From Phycisphaeraceae bacterium (GTDB lineage Bacteria; Planctomycetota; Phycisphaerae; Phycisphaerales; Phycisphaeraceae): a stretch of 64,000 bases of DNA. The stretch covers positions 558,001 to 622,000 of the forward strand of contig JAVKCD010000003.1 of the NCBI GenBank assembly GCA_040222855.1, in the 5' to 3' direction. Positions 15,830 to 24,500 of this stretch are shown piece after piece (position 1 is the stretch's first letter; every line of letters starts with the position of its first letter). The notes beneath the pieces were generated by a model. That model did no database searches and was not told the origin of the DNA. It saw nothing but the letters and a program-made list of their open reading frames with translations. A program made the translations under genes and the position numbers.

Positions 15830-17002
15830 ATGGACATCGAGCTTCGATACGGATGCAACCCGAACCAGACCGGGGCCCGGGTGATGATGCCGGAGGGCCA
15901 GACCCCGCTGCGGGTGGTCAACGGGGGGGCGAGCTATATCAATGTGCTGGACGCCCTGCGGGGGTGGCAGTTAGTCCGGGAGCTGAAAGCGGTGACGGGG
16001 AAGCCCTCGGCGGCGTCATACAAGCACGTCAGCCCGGCGGGGTCGGCAATCGCGGGGAAGCTGACCGAGACCTTCTGCCGGGGGCATTTGATCGATGATG
16101 GGCCGAATCTGTCGCCGATTGCCACGGCGTACGCGAAGGCACGGAGTTCGGATCGATCGGCGTCGTTTGGGGACTTTGTGGCGTTGAGCGAGCCGGCGGA
16201 CGAGTCGCTGGCGCGTCTGCTCAAGCCGGAGGTGTCGGACGGGATCATCGCGCCGGGCTATTCGGCAGAGGCCTTGGAGATTCTCAAGGCCAAGAAAGGT
16301 GGGAAGTACCTCATCCTGGACATCGACCCGACCTACGAACCACCTGAGCTGGAGGAGCGGGTCGAGTTCGGGATGCGGCTGGAGCAGAAGCGGAATGATC
16401 AGGTGATCAGCCCGGAGCTGCTCAAGCGGGTGGTGACGGAGAAACAGGACTTCACGCATGGGGCGGCGGAGGCGCTGATGGTGGCGACGGTGACGCTCAA
16501 GCACACGCAGTCGAACTCGGTCGCGCTGGCGGTGAGCGGTCAGGCGGTGGGAATCGGGGCGGGGCAGCAGAGCCGGATCGCGTGCACGCGGCTGGCGTGC
16601 GCCAAGGCGGAGGCGTGGCTGCTCAAGACACACCCGCGGGTGCTGGACCTTCCGTTTCGGGAAGGGCTGGCGCGGGCGGAGAAGGTGAACGTGATCGATC
16701 AGTTTGTGCGCTGGCAGGAACTGGGGCCGATCGAGCAGCAGCAGGTGCGTGGAGCGTTGACGGCGGACGCGGTGCCGATCACGCCCAGTGAGCGCGAGGC
16801 GTATCTCCAGCAGTTTGATGACCTGGCGATCAGCTCGGACGCGTTTTTCCCGTTCCGGGATAATCTGGATCGGGCGGCGCGGACGGGTGTGCGCGCGGTG
16901 CTGCAGGCGGGCGGATCGAAGCGGGATGAGGACTTAATCGCGGCGGCGAACGAGCACGGGATGGTGATGGCGATGTCGGGGGTGCGGTTCTTTCTGCACT
17001 AA
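15830..17002 (+). CDS. Stand-alone AICAR transformylase (PurH C-terminal domain only)
   Basis: This 390-residue protein corresponds to the formyltransferase domain of bifunctional PurH, which formylates AICAR with 10-formyl-THF in the penultimate step of IMP synthesis. The start MDIELRYGCNPNQTGARV and the YKHVSPAGSAIAG segment (catalytic Lys-His pair) are characteristic, as are SDGIIAPGYS and the C-terminal PFRDNLDRAA. The IMP cyclohydrolase domain that precedes it in most bacteria is missing, and 5' sequence shows no trace of it. The cyclohydrolase must be elsewhere, or a different enzyme closes the ring. A GGAG six bases upstream supports ATG 15830. It ends convergently with the delta prime gene. 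Confidence 0.88.
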   Translation: MDIELRYGCNPNQTGARVMMPEGQTPLRVVNGGASYINVLDALRGWQLVRELKAVTGKPSAASYKHVSPAGSAIAGKLTETFCRGHLIDDGPNLSPIATAYAKARSSDRSASFGDFVALSEPADESLARLLKPEVSDGIIAPGYSAEALEILKAKKGGKYLILDIDPTYEPPELEERVEFGMRLEQKRNDQVISPELLKRVVTEKQDFTHGAAEALMVATVTLKHTQSNSVALAVSGQAVGIGAGQQSRIACTRLACAKAEAWLLKTHPRVLDLPFREGLARAEKVNVIDQFVRWQELGPIEQQQVRGALTADAVPITPSEREAYLQQFDDLAISSDAFFPFRDNLDRAARTGVRAVLQAGGSKRDEDLIAAANEHGMVMAMSGVRFFLH

Positions 17003-17015
17003 GCTCGTATGCGAA

Positions 17016-18146
17016 TCAGCTTAGGGCGGCGCGTTCGATGCTGGCAACGAGGTGATCGCAGGCGAGGGAGAGGTTGACGTTGGTGCGCACGAGGCGTTGC
17101 CAGCGTTCGACGGCGTCGATGGTGCCGAGGGGGCCGGCCATAACCTGATCGGAAGTCTCGGGTGTATCAGGGTCTAAGGTGGGGGCGAGGGTGGTGAGGC
17201 GGCGGCGGGCGATACCAGAGATCAGCGCGACCATGAGGCTCAGGCCGAGGCGGTTGGCGGCTTCTTTGGACGCCCCGGCGTGTTTTTCGACCCAGGCGGC
17301 GGCGAAGGTGTCGATGGTCTGGTGAATTTCGGCACCGAGTTCGGGCTGCGGTCGGCCGTTTTCGATCTCTTTGAGGCCGCGCTCGACGATCAAAGCTGGT
17401 TCGATGAGGTTGAACGTCAACGCAATATGCGCGCGGCCGAGGCTGCCATCGGCGAGGGCGACGAGTCTCTCTGTATCGTCTGCGGACAGGTCTTGTGCGC
17501 GGCGGGTGAGGAAGTCGCGGACGTGCTGGTCGTCGAGGGGGATGAAGCCGATGCGTTGGCAGCGTGATCGGATGGTGGGGAGGAGCCGGTCCTCGGAGGA
17601 GGTGACGAGGATGATCATGGTGCCGGCGGGGGGTTCTTCGAGGGTTTTGAGGAGGGTGTTCTGGCCGGTGAGGTTGAGGAGTTCGGCTTCATCGACGATG
17701 AAGACTTTGCGCCCGCTGAGGACGGGGGCGTGATAGGCGGGTTCGATGAGTTGTTCGCGGAGGATCTCGGTGGGGATCTGGGTGAGTTTGCGTTTGCGGA
17801 TGTCGGCGTCGTCGGCGTAGCGGGCGAGTTCCTTGGTGATGATGTGGAGGTCGGGATGACCTCCGCCTACCTGACTGAGGTCGAGTTCGGTGGGGTCATC
17901 GGTGAGTTGGTCGAGGCCTGTGGCGTTGAGGAGGGTTTCGCCGAGGTGGTTGCAGGAGGGGCAGGTGTTGCAGGGTTGGCCGTCGGCGGGTTGTTGGCAG
18001 AGGTAGGCGCCGGCGAAGGCGAGGGCGGCGGTCATTTTGCCGACGCCGGCGGGTCCGTGGAAGATATAGGCGTGGTGGAGTCGGCCCGAGGCGAGTTGCC
18101 GGGTGAGGAGGTCGATGGCGTGCTGCTGGCCGATGAGGTTTCGCAT
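17016..18146 (-). CDS. holB: DNA polymerase III delta prime subunit
   Basis: Clamp-loader AAA+ subunit of the replicative polymerase. The 376-residue product from ATG 18146 starts MRNLIGQQHAIDLL, followed by a Walker A (GPAGVGKMT), a four-Cys zinc module (CNTCPSCNHL with an upstream Cys), the Walker B region KVFIVDEAELLN, and a sensor-1-like LVTSSEDRLLPTIRSRCQ with the SRC motif. That order is shared by HolB and DnaX; the short length and absence of a tau-like C-terminus favour HolB. The reading frame stays open upstream through the opposite-strand reductase gene but that part is a shadow. Confidence 0.88.
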   Translation of the reverse strand: MRNLIGQQHAIDLLTRQLASGRLHHAYIFHGPAGVGKMTAALAFAGAYLCQQPADGQPCNTCPSCNHLGETLLNATGLDQLTDDPTELDLSQVGGGHPDLHIITKELARYADDADIRKRKLTQIPTEILREQLIEPAYHAPVLSGRKVFIVDEAELLNLTGQNTLLKTLEEPPAGTMIILVTSSEDRLLPTIRSRCQRIGFIPLDDQHVRDFLTRRAQDLSADDTERLVALADGSLGRAHIALTFNLIEPALIVERGLKEIENGRPQPELGAEIHQTIDTFAAAWVEKHAGASKEAANRLGLSLMVALISGIARRRLTTLAPTLDPDTPETSDQVMAGPLGTIDAVERWQRLVRTNVNLSLACDHLVASIERAALS

Positions 18147-18203
18147 ATCGATCAGTCTAGTGTGGCGAGGACAAGGGATGGATGGGTCTGTAAACTCGGG
18201 CTC

Positions 18204-19004
18204 ATGAGTGAGGACAATCCCTACAACGCGCGGCTGCTGGAACGGATCGATTTCAACCCGGAGCTGGCGGCGTTTCGCGTGGCTTATGAGGATGGGACGG
18301 CGATTGATTTTGAGCCGGGTCAGTTTGCGACGCTGGGGGTGATCGACCATGAGGCGGCGCCGAATCCGAGGCGGAAGGGTCCGAAGCTGATTCGGCGGGC
18401 GTACTCGATCGCGTCGGCGCCGAGGCAGAAGGAATACCTGGAGTTTTTCATTGTGCGGGTGGATGAGGGGAAGCTGACGCCACGGTTGTGGGAACTGAAG
18501 GCGGGCGATGGGTTGTTCATGGATCCGAAGCTCAAGGGGCATTTCACGCTGGAGGGTGTGCCGGAGGGCAAGGACCTGGTGATGATCGGGACGGGGACGG
18601 GGTTGGCGCCGTATCTGTCGATGTTCGAGCAGTATCGGGGGGCGGGTCGTTGGCGGAAGATCGTCATCATTCACGGGACGCGGCTGGCGGCGGACCTTGG
18701 GTATCGTGGTGATCTGGAGGAGGCGGCGAGGGAGGATGCGTCGCTGGTGTATGTGCCGATCTGTACGCGGGAGCCGGACACGTCGAACTGGAGTGGTTTG
18801 CGGGGTCGGGTGCACGTGGTGCTGGAGTCGGAGCGTTACCGTGAGCTGACGGGGGTGGAGCTTACGCCTGAGGATTCACATGTGTTTTTGTGCGGTAATC
18901 CGGCGATGATCGATCAGTGTCAGGAAGAGTTGGAGGCGCGGGGGTGGGTGACGAAGGGTCGTGAGCACCCGGACGGGAATCTGCATTTTGAGAGGTATTG
19001 GTAG
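18204..19004 (+). CDS. fpr: Ferredoxin/flavodoxin-NADP reductase
   Basis: The 266-residue protein transfers electrons between NADPH and ferredoxin or flavodoxin. It has the FAD-binding barrel motif RRAYSIASAP near residue 70, the NADP-domain motif GTGTGLAPYLSMF near residue 130, and a C-terminal segment VFLCGNPAMID typical of bacterial Fpr. The final residues NLHFERYW fit the subclass whose C-terminal aromatic residue contacts FAD. ATG 18204 lies 57 bases from the divergent holB start. The gene is followed by a small hairpin at 19014-19030. Confidence 0.9.
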   Translation: MSEDNPYNARLLERIDFNPELAAFRVAYEDGTAIDFEPGQFATLGVIDHEAAPNPRRKGPKLIRRAYSIASAPRQKEYLEFFIVRVDEGKLTPRLWELKAGDGLFMDPKLKGHFTLEGVPEGKDLVMIGTGTGLAPYLSMFEQYRGAGRWRKIVIIHGTRLAADLGYRGDLEEAAREDASLVYVPICTREPDTSNWSGLRGRVHVVLESERYRELTGVELTPEDSHVFLCGNPAMIDQCQEELEARGWVTKGREHPDGNLHFERYW

Positions 19005-19013
19005 CCCCCCCAT

Positions 19014-19030
19014 CTCGGCCGAAGGCCGAG
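19014..19030. terminator. Short hairpin between convergent fpr and FHA genes
   Basis: CTCGGCC and GGCCGAG form a perfect seven-base stem around GAA, ten bases after the fpr stop and before the end of the convergent FHA gene. There is no T-run on either side, so termination activity is uncertain. Confidence 0.35.
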
Positions 19031-19151
19031 CTAGAGAGTGGAGAGGAGAAAGTCGTAAGTTGAGGGGAGGGGGCCTCTGGTTCCCGGGTCACGGTGCGCG
19101 AGGACTCTGGGCACCCGCCATCAGGCGTGGAGCGTGGCCATGACCTATGGC

Positions 19152-19559
19152 TTAGTCCTCGCGGGAGAGGGCTTGGGTGGGGGATGGCTGGGGCGAGGTT
19201 GGTTCTTCGGCGTCGGTGCGGCTTTGGGCGGGGATGACGGAGATGACGGGTTCGAGGTCATCGGGTTGGCCATCGACGAGGACGCGGAAGACGACGGGGC
19301 CGATAGTGATTTCGTCGCCGGGCTCGAGTTGGGCATCGGTGATGCGGAGGCCGTTGTGGTGAGTGCCGTTGGAGGAGCCAAGGTCGCGGACGGTGACGGC
19401 GTCGTCTTCGACCTCGAAGACGCAGTGCTTGCGTGAGACGGAGGCGAGGGGGATGCGGAGGTCGCAGCCGGCGGCGCGGCCGACGATGACATTGCCGGTG
19501 CTCAGGGGGAAGGCCCTGTGGCTGCCGTCGGCTTTGAACATGACGAGTTCGATGTTCAT
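19152..19559 (-). CDS. FHA-domain protein
   Basis: The 135-residue protein is essentially one forkhead-associated domain, a phosphothreonine-binding module. The conserved residues are visible: VGRAAGCDLRI (Gly-Arg), SRKHC (Ser and His of the phosphopeptide site) and LGSSNGTHHNG. The last 40 residues are a Pro/Ser/Thr-rich tail that is probably disordered. No kinase gene adjoins it; a Ser/Thr kinase elsewhere would be the partner. It diverges from the HemW-like gene. Confidence 0.88.
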   Translation of the reverse strand: MNIELVMFKADGSHRAFPLSTGNVIVGRAAGCDLRIPLASVSRKHCVFEVEDDAVTVRDLGSSNGTHHNGLRITDAQLEPGDEITIGPVVFRVLVDGQPDDLEPVISVIPAQSRTDAEEPTSPQPSPTQALSRED

Positions 19560-19679
19560 GTCACCTCACGCACGTTGCGGACTCTTCGGTCATCATACCC
19601 TGCGATGGCCCATTCACCGCCCCAAGAAAACCCGGAAGCTGGAGATGGGGTTGGTGCGTCGCTGGGATCAGGGGTCGCG

Positions 19680-20804
19680 ATGATTTCGAGTCTTTATCTG
19701 CACGTTCCCTTCTGTTTCCACAAGTGTCATTACTGCGATTTTTACAGTCTGGCGGAGCCTGAGGGCCGGACGGACCGGCACGAGCCGTTTGTGCGGGCGC
19801 TGGTGTCTGAGTTGGAGCGAGCGGCGGGGGACATGCGGATCGAGGCGAGGACGGTGTTTGCTGGGGGCGGGACGCCGACGCTTATGAGTCCTGAAGTATG
19901 GGGCCTGCTTTTGTACGGGCTAGACAAAGTGCTGGATCGTTCTTTTGTGAAAGAGTTTACGGTCGAGGCGAATCCGGAGACTGTTACAGAAGAGTTGGCC
20001 GGGACGCTGGTGGCGGGCGGGGTGACGCGGTTTTCGATCGGTGCTCAGAGTTTTCAGCCGCGTCTTCTGAAAGCTCTGGAGCGTTGGCATGATCCTGTGA
20101 ATGTGGGTCGGTCGGTGCGGATTCTGCGGTCTGCGGGGGTGAGGCGGCTTAACCTGGACCTGATTTTCGCGATCCCGGGTCAGACGCTGGGGGAGCTGGA
20201 TCGTGATCTGGATGAGGTGCTGGCGTTGGAGCCGGAGCATGTGTCGTGTTATGGGCTGACGTATGAGCCGAACACGGCGTTGACGACGCGGCTGCGGCTG
20301 GGGCGGGTGCGGCGGGTGGAGGAGGAGCTGGAGCGGGCGATGTACGAGCGGGTGCTGGAGCGGCTGGGGGGTGCGGGGTATGAGCACTATGAGATCAGCA
20401 ACTGGGCGCGGCCTGGGGAGCGGTGTCTGCATAATCTGGCGTACTGGCAGAATGACAACTGGCTGGGGGTGGGTCCGGGGGCGGCGTCGCATGTGGATGG
20501 TCGGCGGTGGAAGAACGAGCCGCATCTGGGGCGGTATTTGAGTGGGAGCCCGGCCCCGCCACGGGTGGATGAGGAGGAGCTGCCGGAGCATCAGAGGCGT
20601 GGGGAGTTGCTGATGCTGCGGTTGCGGCTGCTTGAGGGGGCGGAGCTGGGTTGGTTGGGGGCGTTGCTGCCTGAGGGTGACTGGCGGTGGGCGGAGATCG
20701 AGGGGTTGGTTGGGATGGGGCTGCTGGAGCGGACGGAGACGCACCTGCGGCTGACGGGGCAGGGGTTGTTTGTGGGGGATGATGTGGTGGGGCGGCTGCT
20801 TTAG
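19680..20804 (+). CDS. hemW: HemW-like radical SAM protein
   Basis: The 374-residue protein starts MISSLYLHVPFC and has the radical SAM cluster motif CFHKCHYC (CxxxCxxC), the glycine-rich SAM motif FAGGGTPTL, and the HemW/HemN family signatures TVEANPE, RFSIGAQSF and LNLDLIFAIPGQT. HemW is now regarded as a haem chaperone rather than a coproporphyrinogen oxidase; the two are easily confused. The segment EISNWARPGERCLHN and the C-terminal small domain also match. AGGGG six bases upstream supports ATG 19680, but ATG 19605 is in frame and would add 25 residues. Confidence 0.85.
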   Translation: MISSLYLHVPFCFHKCHYCDFYSLAEPEGRTDRHEPFVRALVSELERAAGDMRIEARTVFAGGGTPTLMSPEVWGLLLYGLDKVLDRSFVKEFTVEANPETVTEELAGTLVAGGVTRFSIGAQSFQPRLLKALERWHDPVNVGRSVRILRSAGVRRLNLDLIFAIPGQTLGELDRDLDEVLALEPEHVSCYGLTYEPNTALTTRLRLGRVRRVEEELERAMYERVLERLGGAGYEHYEISNWARPGERCLHNLAYWQNDNWLGVGPGAASHVDGRRWKNEPHLGRYLSGSPAPPRVDEEELPEHQRRGELLMLRLRLLEGAELGWLGALLPEGDWRWAEIEGLVGMGLLERTETHLRLTGQGLFVGDDVVGRLL

Positions 20805-21218
20805 GGGCGGGTGTGCGCATGGGGGTGTGTGCGCATGGTGGGGGTGGATTTTGGGTGGGGTGGGGGTGTCGCAGGCTGTGGCGGGGATTTAGCGGGGTTT
20901 GTGGCGTGTTTTGAGGTTGTTTTTGGGGGTGGTTTTGGGCTGTAAAACGACGTGAAGTGGTGGTCAACGACCGTGAAACGACGCCAAAGGGGGTTTAATG
21001 GCGGTGGTTTGTGCGCATAGGTAACTGGTGTGCGCATGCGGTGATTCTGTGGGCAGCCTTTGGCTGACCACAGCCACCCCCGGGGGGGTGGACGACAGGT
21101 CCTGGCGTGTGAGGGTGCTGGCACACAGCACGCCTTTAGCGTGCCATGTGGCACCCGGAAATGTGGCACCCGAGGGGGGCTGCGGAGGGTGTGGGTTTGG
21201 TCTCGGGCTGGGGTGGTT

Positions 21219-21371
21219 TTAAGGGTTGCTGGCATCCTGGGCTGCTTGCTGGGCTGCTTGCTGGGTCCAGCGCACCTGCTGGTAGCAGCCGGCGGCCCAG
21301 GTGCCGAGGATGAGGCCGAGGATGGCGGCGAGGAGGCGGAAGCGGCGGGGTTTTCGGGGTGGGCGGGGCAT
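21219..21371 (-). CDS. Possible 50-residue membrane or lipoprotein
   Basis: From ATG 21371 the frame encodes a basic N-terminus (MPRPPRKPRRFR), a hydrophobic stretch (LLAAILGLILGTWAAGC) and a polar tail with repeated AAQQ. The Cys after Ala-Ala-Gly could be a lipobox cysteine. The AAQQ repeat reflects a duplicated 12-base unit in the DNA, so chance is possible. I do not recognise it. It would lie upstream of the hairpin-flanked end of secA and has no homology that I can name. Confidence 0.3.
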   Translation of the reverse strand: MPRPPRKPRRFRLLAAILGLILGTWAAGCYQQVRWTQQAAQQAAQDASNP

Positions 21372-21400
21372 GGGTTGGAGTGGGGTGGAGAGAACGGTTG

Positions 21401-21444
21401 GTGGTTCCCGGGTCAAACGCCTGTGGCGTTATGACCCGGGCCAC
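21401..21444. repeat. Strong stem-loop (intergenic palindromic element)
   Basis: CCCGGGTCA-AACGCC (21407-21421) pairs with GGCGTT-TGACCCGGG (21425-21440) with one bulged A and a three-base loop; outer GTGG and CCAC add four pairs. The word GGTTCCCGGGTCA also occurs at 19079-19091, and the neighbouring GCACGC/GCGTGC hairpin at 21128-21144 has the same CGCCT-loop-GCG design. This looks like a dispersed palindromic repeat rather than a simple terminator, since no T-run follows. Confidence 0.5.
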
Positions 21445-21503
21445 CCATCTTTGGGGTTATGACGCGGGGCACCCCGGGGCTCGTAGGGTTTTTGGTGTGC
21501 GGG

Positions 21504-24500
21504 TTATTTTTTGCCTTTACCGCGGGCGCGGCGTTGTTTTCGGTTGAGAGGGGCGGTGGTGTTGTCGGCCTGGTCGCGGAGTTGGGCGGCGCGTTCTTTG
21601 AGACGCTGTTCGGTCTCGGCGCTGACTGCCCCCCCACCCATCCCACCAGGACCCGCGGCGCCCATCGCTGCGTCTGCGGGGTTGCCGGCGCCAGCTGGGG
21701 TGGCGGCCATAGCGGACTGTGCGGTGGGGTGTACGGCTTGCTGGTCGCCGTAGACGTTTCGCAGTTTGACGTTGGGTGTGAGTTTGGCGCGGAAGATGAG
21801 TTCGACGACGCGGTCGCGCACGCCGGCCTGCATCTCGCGGAACTGTTTGGCGCCTTCCCGTTTGTATTCGATGCGGGGGTCTTTTTCGGCGTAGCCCCGG
21901 AGGTTGATGGAGTCTTTGAGGGTGTCCATGCCGTAGAGGTGATCTTTCCAGGCCTGGTCGAGGATCTGGAGGAGGACGAAGCGTTCGAGTTGGGTGAGTT
22001 CACTGCGGAGGGTCTCACGGCAGCGAGGGTTGAGGAAGTCGGCGATGTTGTCGGCTTGTTCGAGTTCATCGGGTAGGACTTCGACGCCAAAGCGTTCGCG
22101 GACCCATGCGGCGACTTCTTTGGGGTCGGCGTTGCGTTGGCTGATCTGCTGGTCGAGGTATTCTTCGAGTCGGCCGTCGCGGAGCCAGCCCTGTGCGGTG
22201 TCCATGAGTTTGTCGTAGATTTCCTGGGCGGACATGGCGCCGATGGTTTCGTCGTTCCAGTCGAGTCCGTAGCGGTTGTTGGCGAGTTCGAGGAGTCGGT
22301 CGAGTGCCCAGCGTTGGTCCTGGAGGGCGCCCTGATAGACGGCTTCGAGGTGGTATTCGACGGGGTAGACGATTTCGCGTTCGGAGTAGGCGTGCTTGGC
22401 TTTTTCGAGGATGTGGTCGACGGTGTCGTCGAACTCCTGCTCGAAGATGTCGTCGATATCGATCTTGATCTCGAACTTGGCATTGGCCCATTCGGCGAGT
22501 TTTTCGTAGCCGAAGCGGGCGTTGAGGTAGATAGCGAGTTTGGAGAGGTCTCGTTTGTCAACCTGTTCGGCGGCGGCTTCTTTGAGTTGGTCGCGGACTT
22601 CTTCGGCGGACATTTTTTCGATGCGTGAGATGGGGAGGTTGACCTGGAAGCGGCTCATGGCCCATGCGGAGAGTGCTTTGGCGTCCCAGGTGGAGGGGTT
22701 GTGTTCGTCGGGCATGTATTCGCCGAGGGTGACGTTGATGGTATCGCGGGATTCGTTGATGGCGCCGTTGCGGATGGAGGCTTCGAGGTCGTCCTGGCTG
22801 TCGAGGTGGATGCGAGCGGGGTCGATGCTGAACTCGAGGTTGGTTCGGCACCACTCGGCGACCTGTCCGCGACGGAACTCGGGGTCGAGGTAGAGGCCGA
22901 CGGCGTCTTCGATGGCGTCTTCGAAGTATTCGAAGATGAGGTCGCGGATGGCGGTGCCTTCGAGGACACGTTGTCGGAGGTCGTAGAAGGTGTTTCGCTG
23001 GTGTTCCATGAGTTCGTCGAACTCGAGGAGTTGTTTGCGGATCTGATAGTTGCGTTCTTCGACCTTGCGTTGGGCGCGTTCGACGGACTTGGTGACCCAT
23101 GAGTGTTCGATGGCGTCGCCTTCTTTCATGCCGAGTTTGGAGAGGGCCATCATGGTGGTTTTGCCTGCGAAGAGTTTCATGAGGTCGTCTTCGAGGCTGA
23201 TGAAGAATCGAGAGGAGCCGTTGTCGCCTTGTCGTCCGGCGCGACCGCGGAGCTGGTTGTCGATTCGGCGGGCTTCGTGGCGTTCGGTGCCGACGATGTG
23301 GAGTCCGCCCATTTTTTCGGCGTGGGTCCAGATCTGGAGGCGGTGTTTGACGTAGTCGGGGAGCTCGTCGAGGGCCTTGGTGCAGTCGTCGAGGTCCATT
23401 TTCTCGACGCGTTTTTCTTCGAGGAAGGCGTCGGTGAGGCACCAGTGGCGGAAGAGTTTGAGGCGGAGCTGGTCATCGGGGAGTTCTTCGAGGTCGCGTT
23501 TTTTGAGGCCGAGTTCGGTGGCTGCCTGGTGTCGGTAGGCGAGGTTGATGAGTTCGTCATCGGTCATCTCGGCGGCGGCCTGCTTGGGCAGGAGGTTGCG
23601 GAGTTGCCAGTGGCGGACGAGGTTGGCGCGGTCGATGGCGCGGAGTTTGATGTCGGTTCCGCGGCCGGCCATGTTGGTGGCGATCATGACGGCGCCGAGT
23701 TCGCCGGCGGCTTCGACGATGTGTGCTTCGCGTTCGTGCTGCTTGGCGTTGAGGACCTCGTGCTTGATGGCGTGTTTCTGGTTGAGGAGTTTGGAGAGCA
23801 TCTCGGATTTTTCGACGGAGGTGGTTCCGACGAGGACGGGTCGGCCGTAGTCGTGGACGCGTTTGATCTCGTCGACGATGGCGTTCCATTTATCTTTGGA
23901 GGAGAGGAAGATGAGGTCTTCGCGGTCGTGTCGTGCGATCTCGCGGTTGGTGGGGATGCAGACGACGTCGAGTTCGTAGATTTCGCGGAACTCGGTGGCT
24001 TCGGTGATGGCGGTACCGGTCATGCCGGCGAGTCGTTTGTAGAGTTTGAAGAAGTTCTGGAGGGTGACGGTGGCCATCGTCTGGGTTTCTTGTTTGACGG
24101 TGACGCCTTCTTTGGTCTCGATGGCCTGGTGGAGTCCGTCGGACCATTGCCGGCCGACCATGAGGCGGCCGGTGAACTCGTCGACGATGACGACTTCGCC
24201 GTTCTGGACGACGTATTCCTTATCGCGTTCGTAGATGACGTGACCGCGGAGGGCGTTTTCGAGGAGGTGGGGAAGGTCCATGTTGGTGCCGACGTAAAAG
24301 GAGCCGACGTCGGCCTGTTTCTGGGCTTCTTCGATGCCTTCGTGGGTGAGGTAGGTGGCTTTGCGTTCGCGGTTGACCTCGTAGTACTGGGTGTGCTGAT
24401 CGCGCTGGGCTTCGAGGATCGGGACCTGCTTGGCGAGGTCTTTCATCTCGGCTTTCATTTCGGCGATCTTGTCTTTGTCGCGGCTGTTGCGGATGTCGCC

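Larger units (their letters stand above)
20805..21503. other. Hairpin- and repeat-rich intergenic region
   Basis: About 700 bases separate hemW from secA. The octamer GTGCGCAT occurs four times, with the preceding GT in three copies (20811-20820, 20827-20836, 21011-21018, 21028-21037). Several perfect dyads follow: TGGCTG/CAGCCA at 21061-21076, CCACCCCC/GGGGGTGG at 21074-21091, GCACGC/GCGTGC at 21128-21144 and the long hairpin at 21401-21444. Part of the 3' end may encode one tiny membrane protein. Otherwise I see no convincing coding sequence. Confidence 0.6.

Noticed and set aside
18147-18815. Upstream extension of the delta-prime reading frame
   Set aside because: The added residues are Arg/His/Pro-rich and antisense to the ferredoxin-NADP reductase gene; the real start is at 18146.
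20811-21037. Direct repeats GTGTGCGCAT considered as a CRISPR array
   Set aside because: Repeats are only 8-10 bases, irregularly spaced (7 to about 175 bases), and no cas genes are near.
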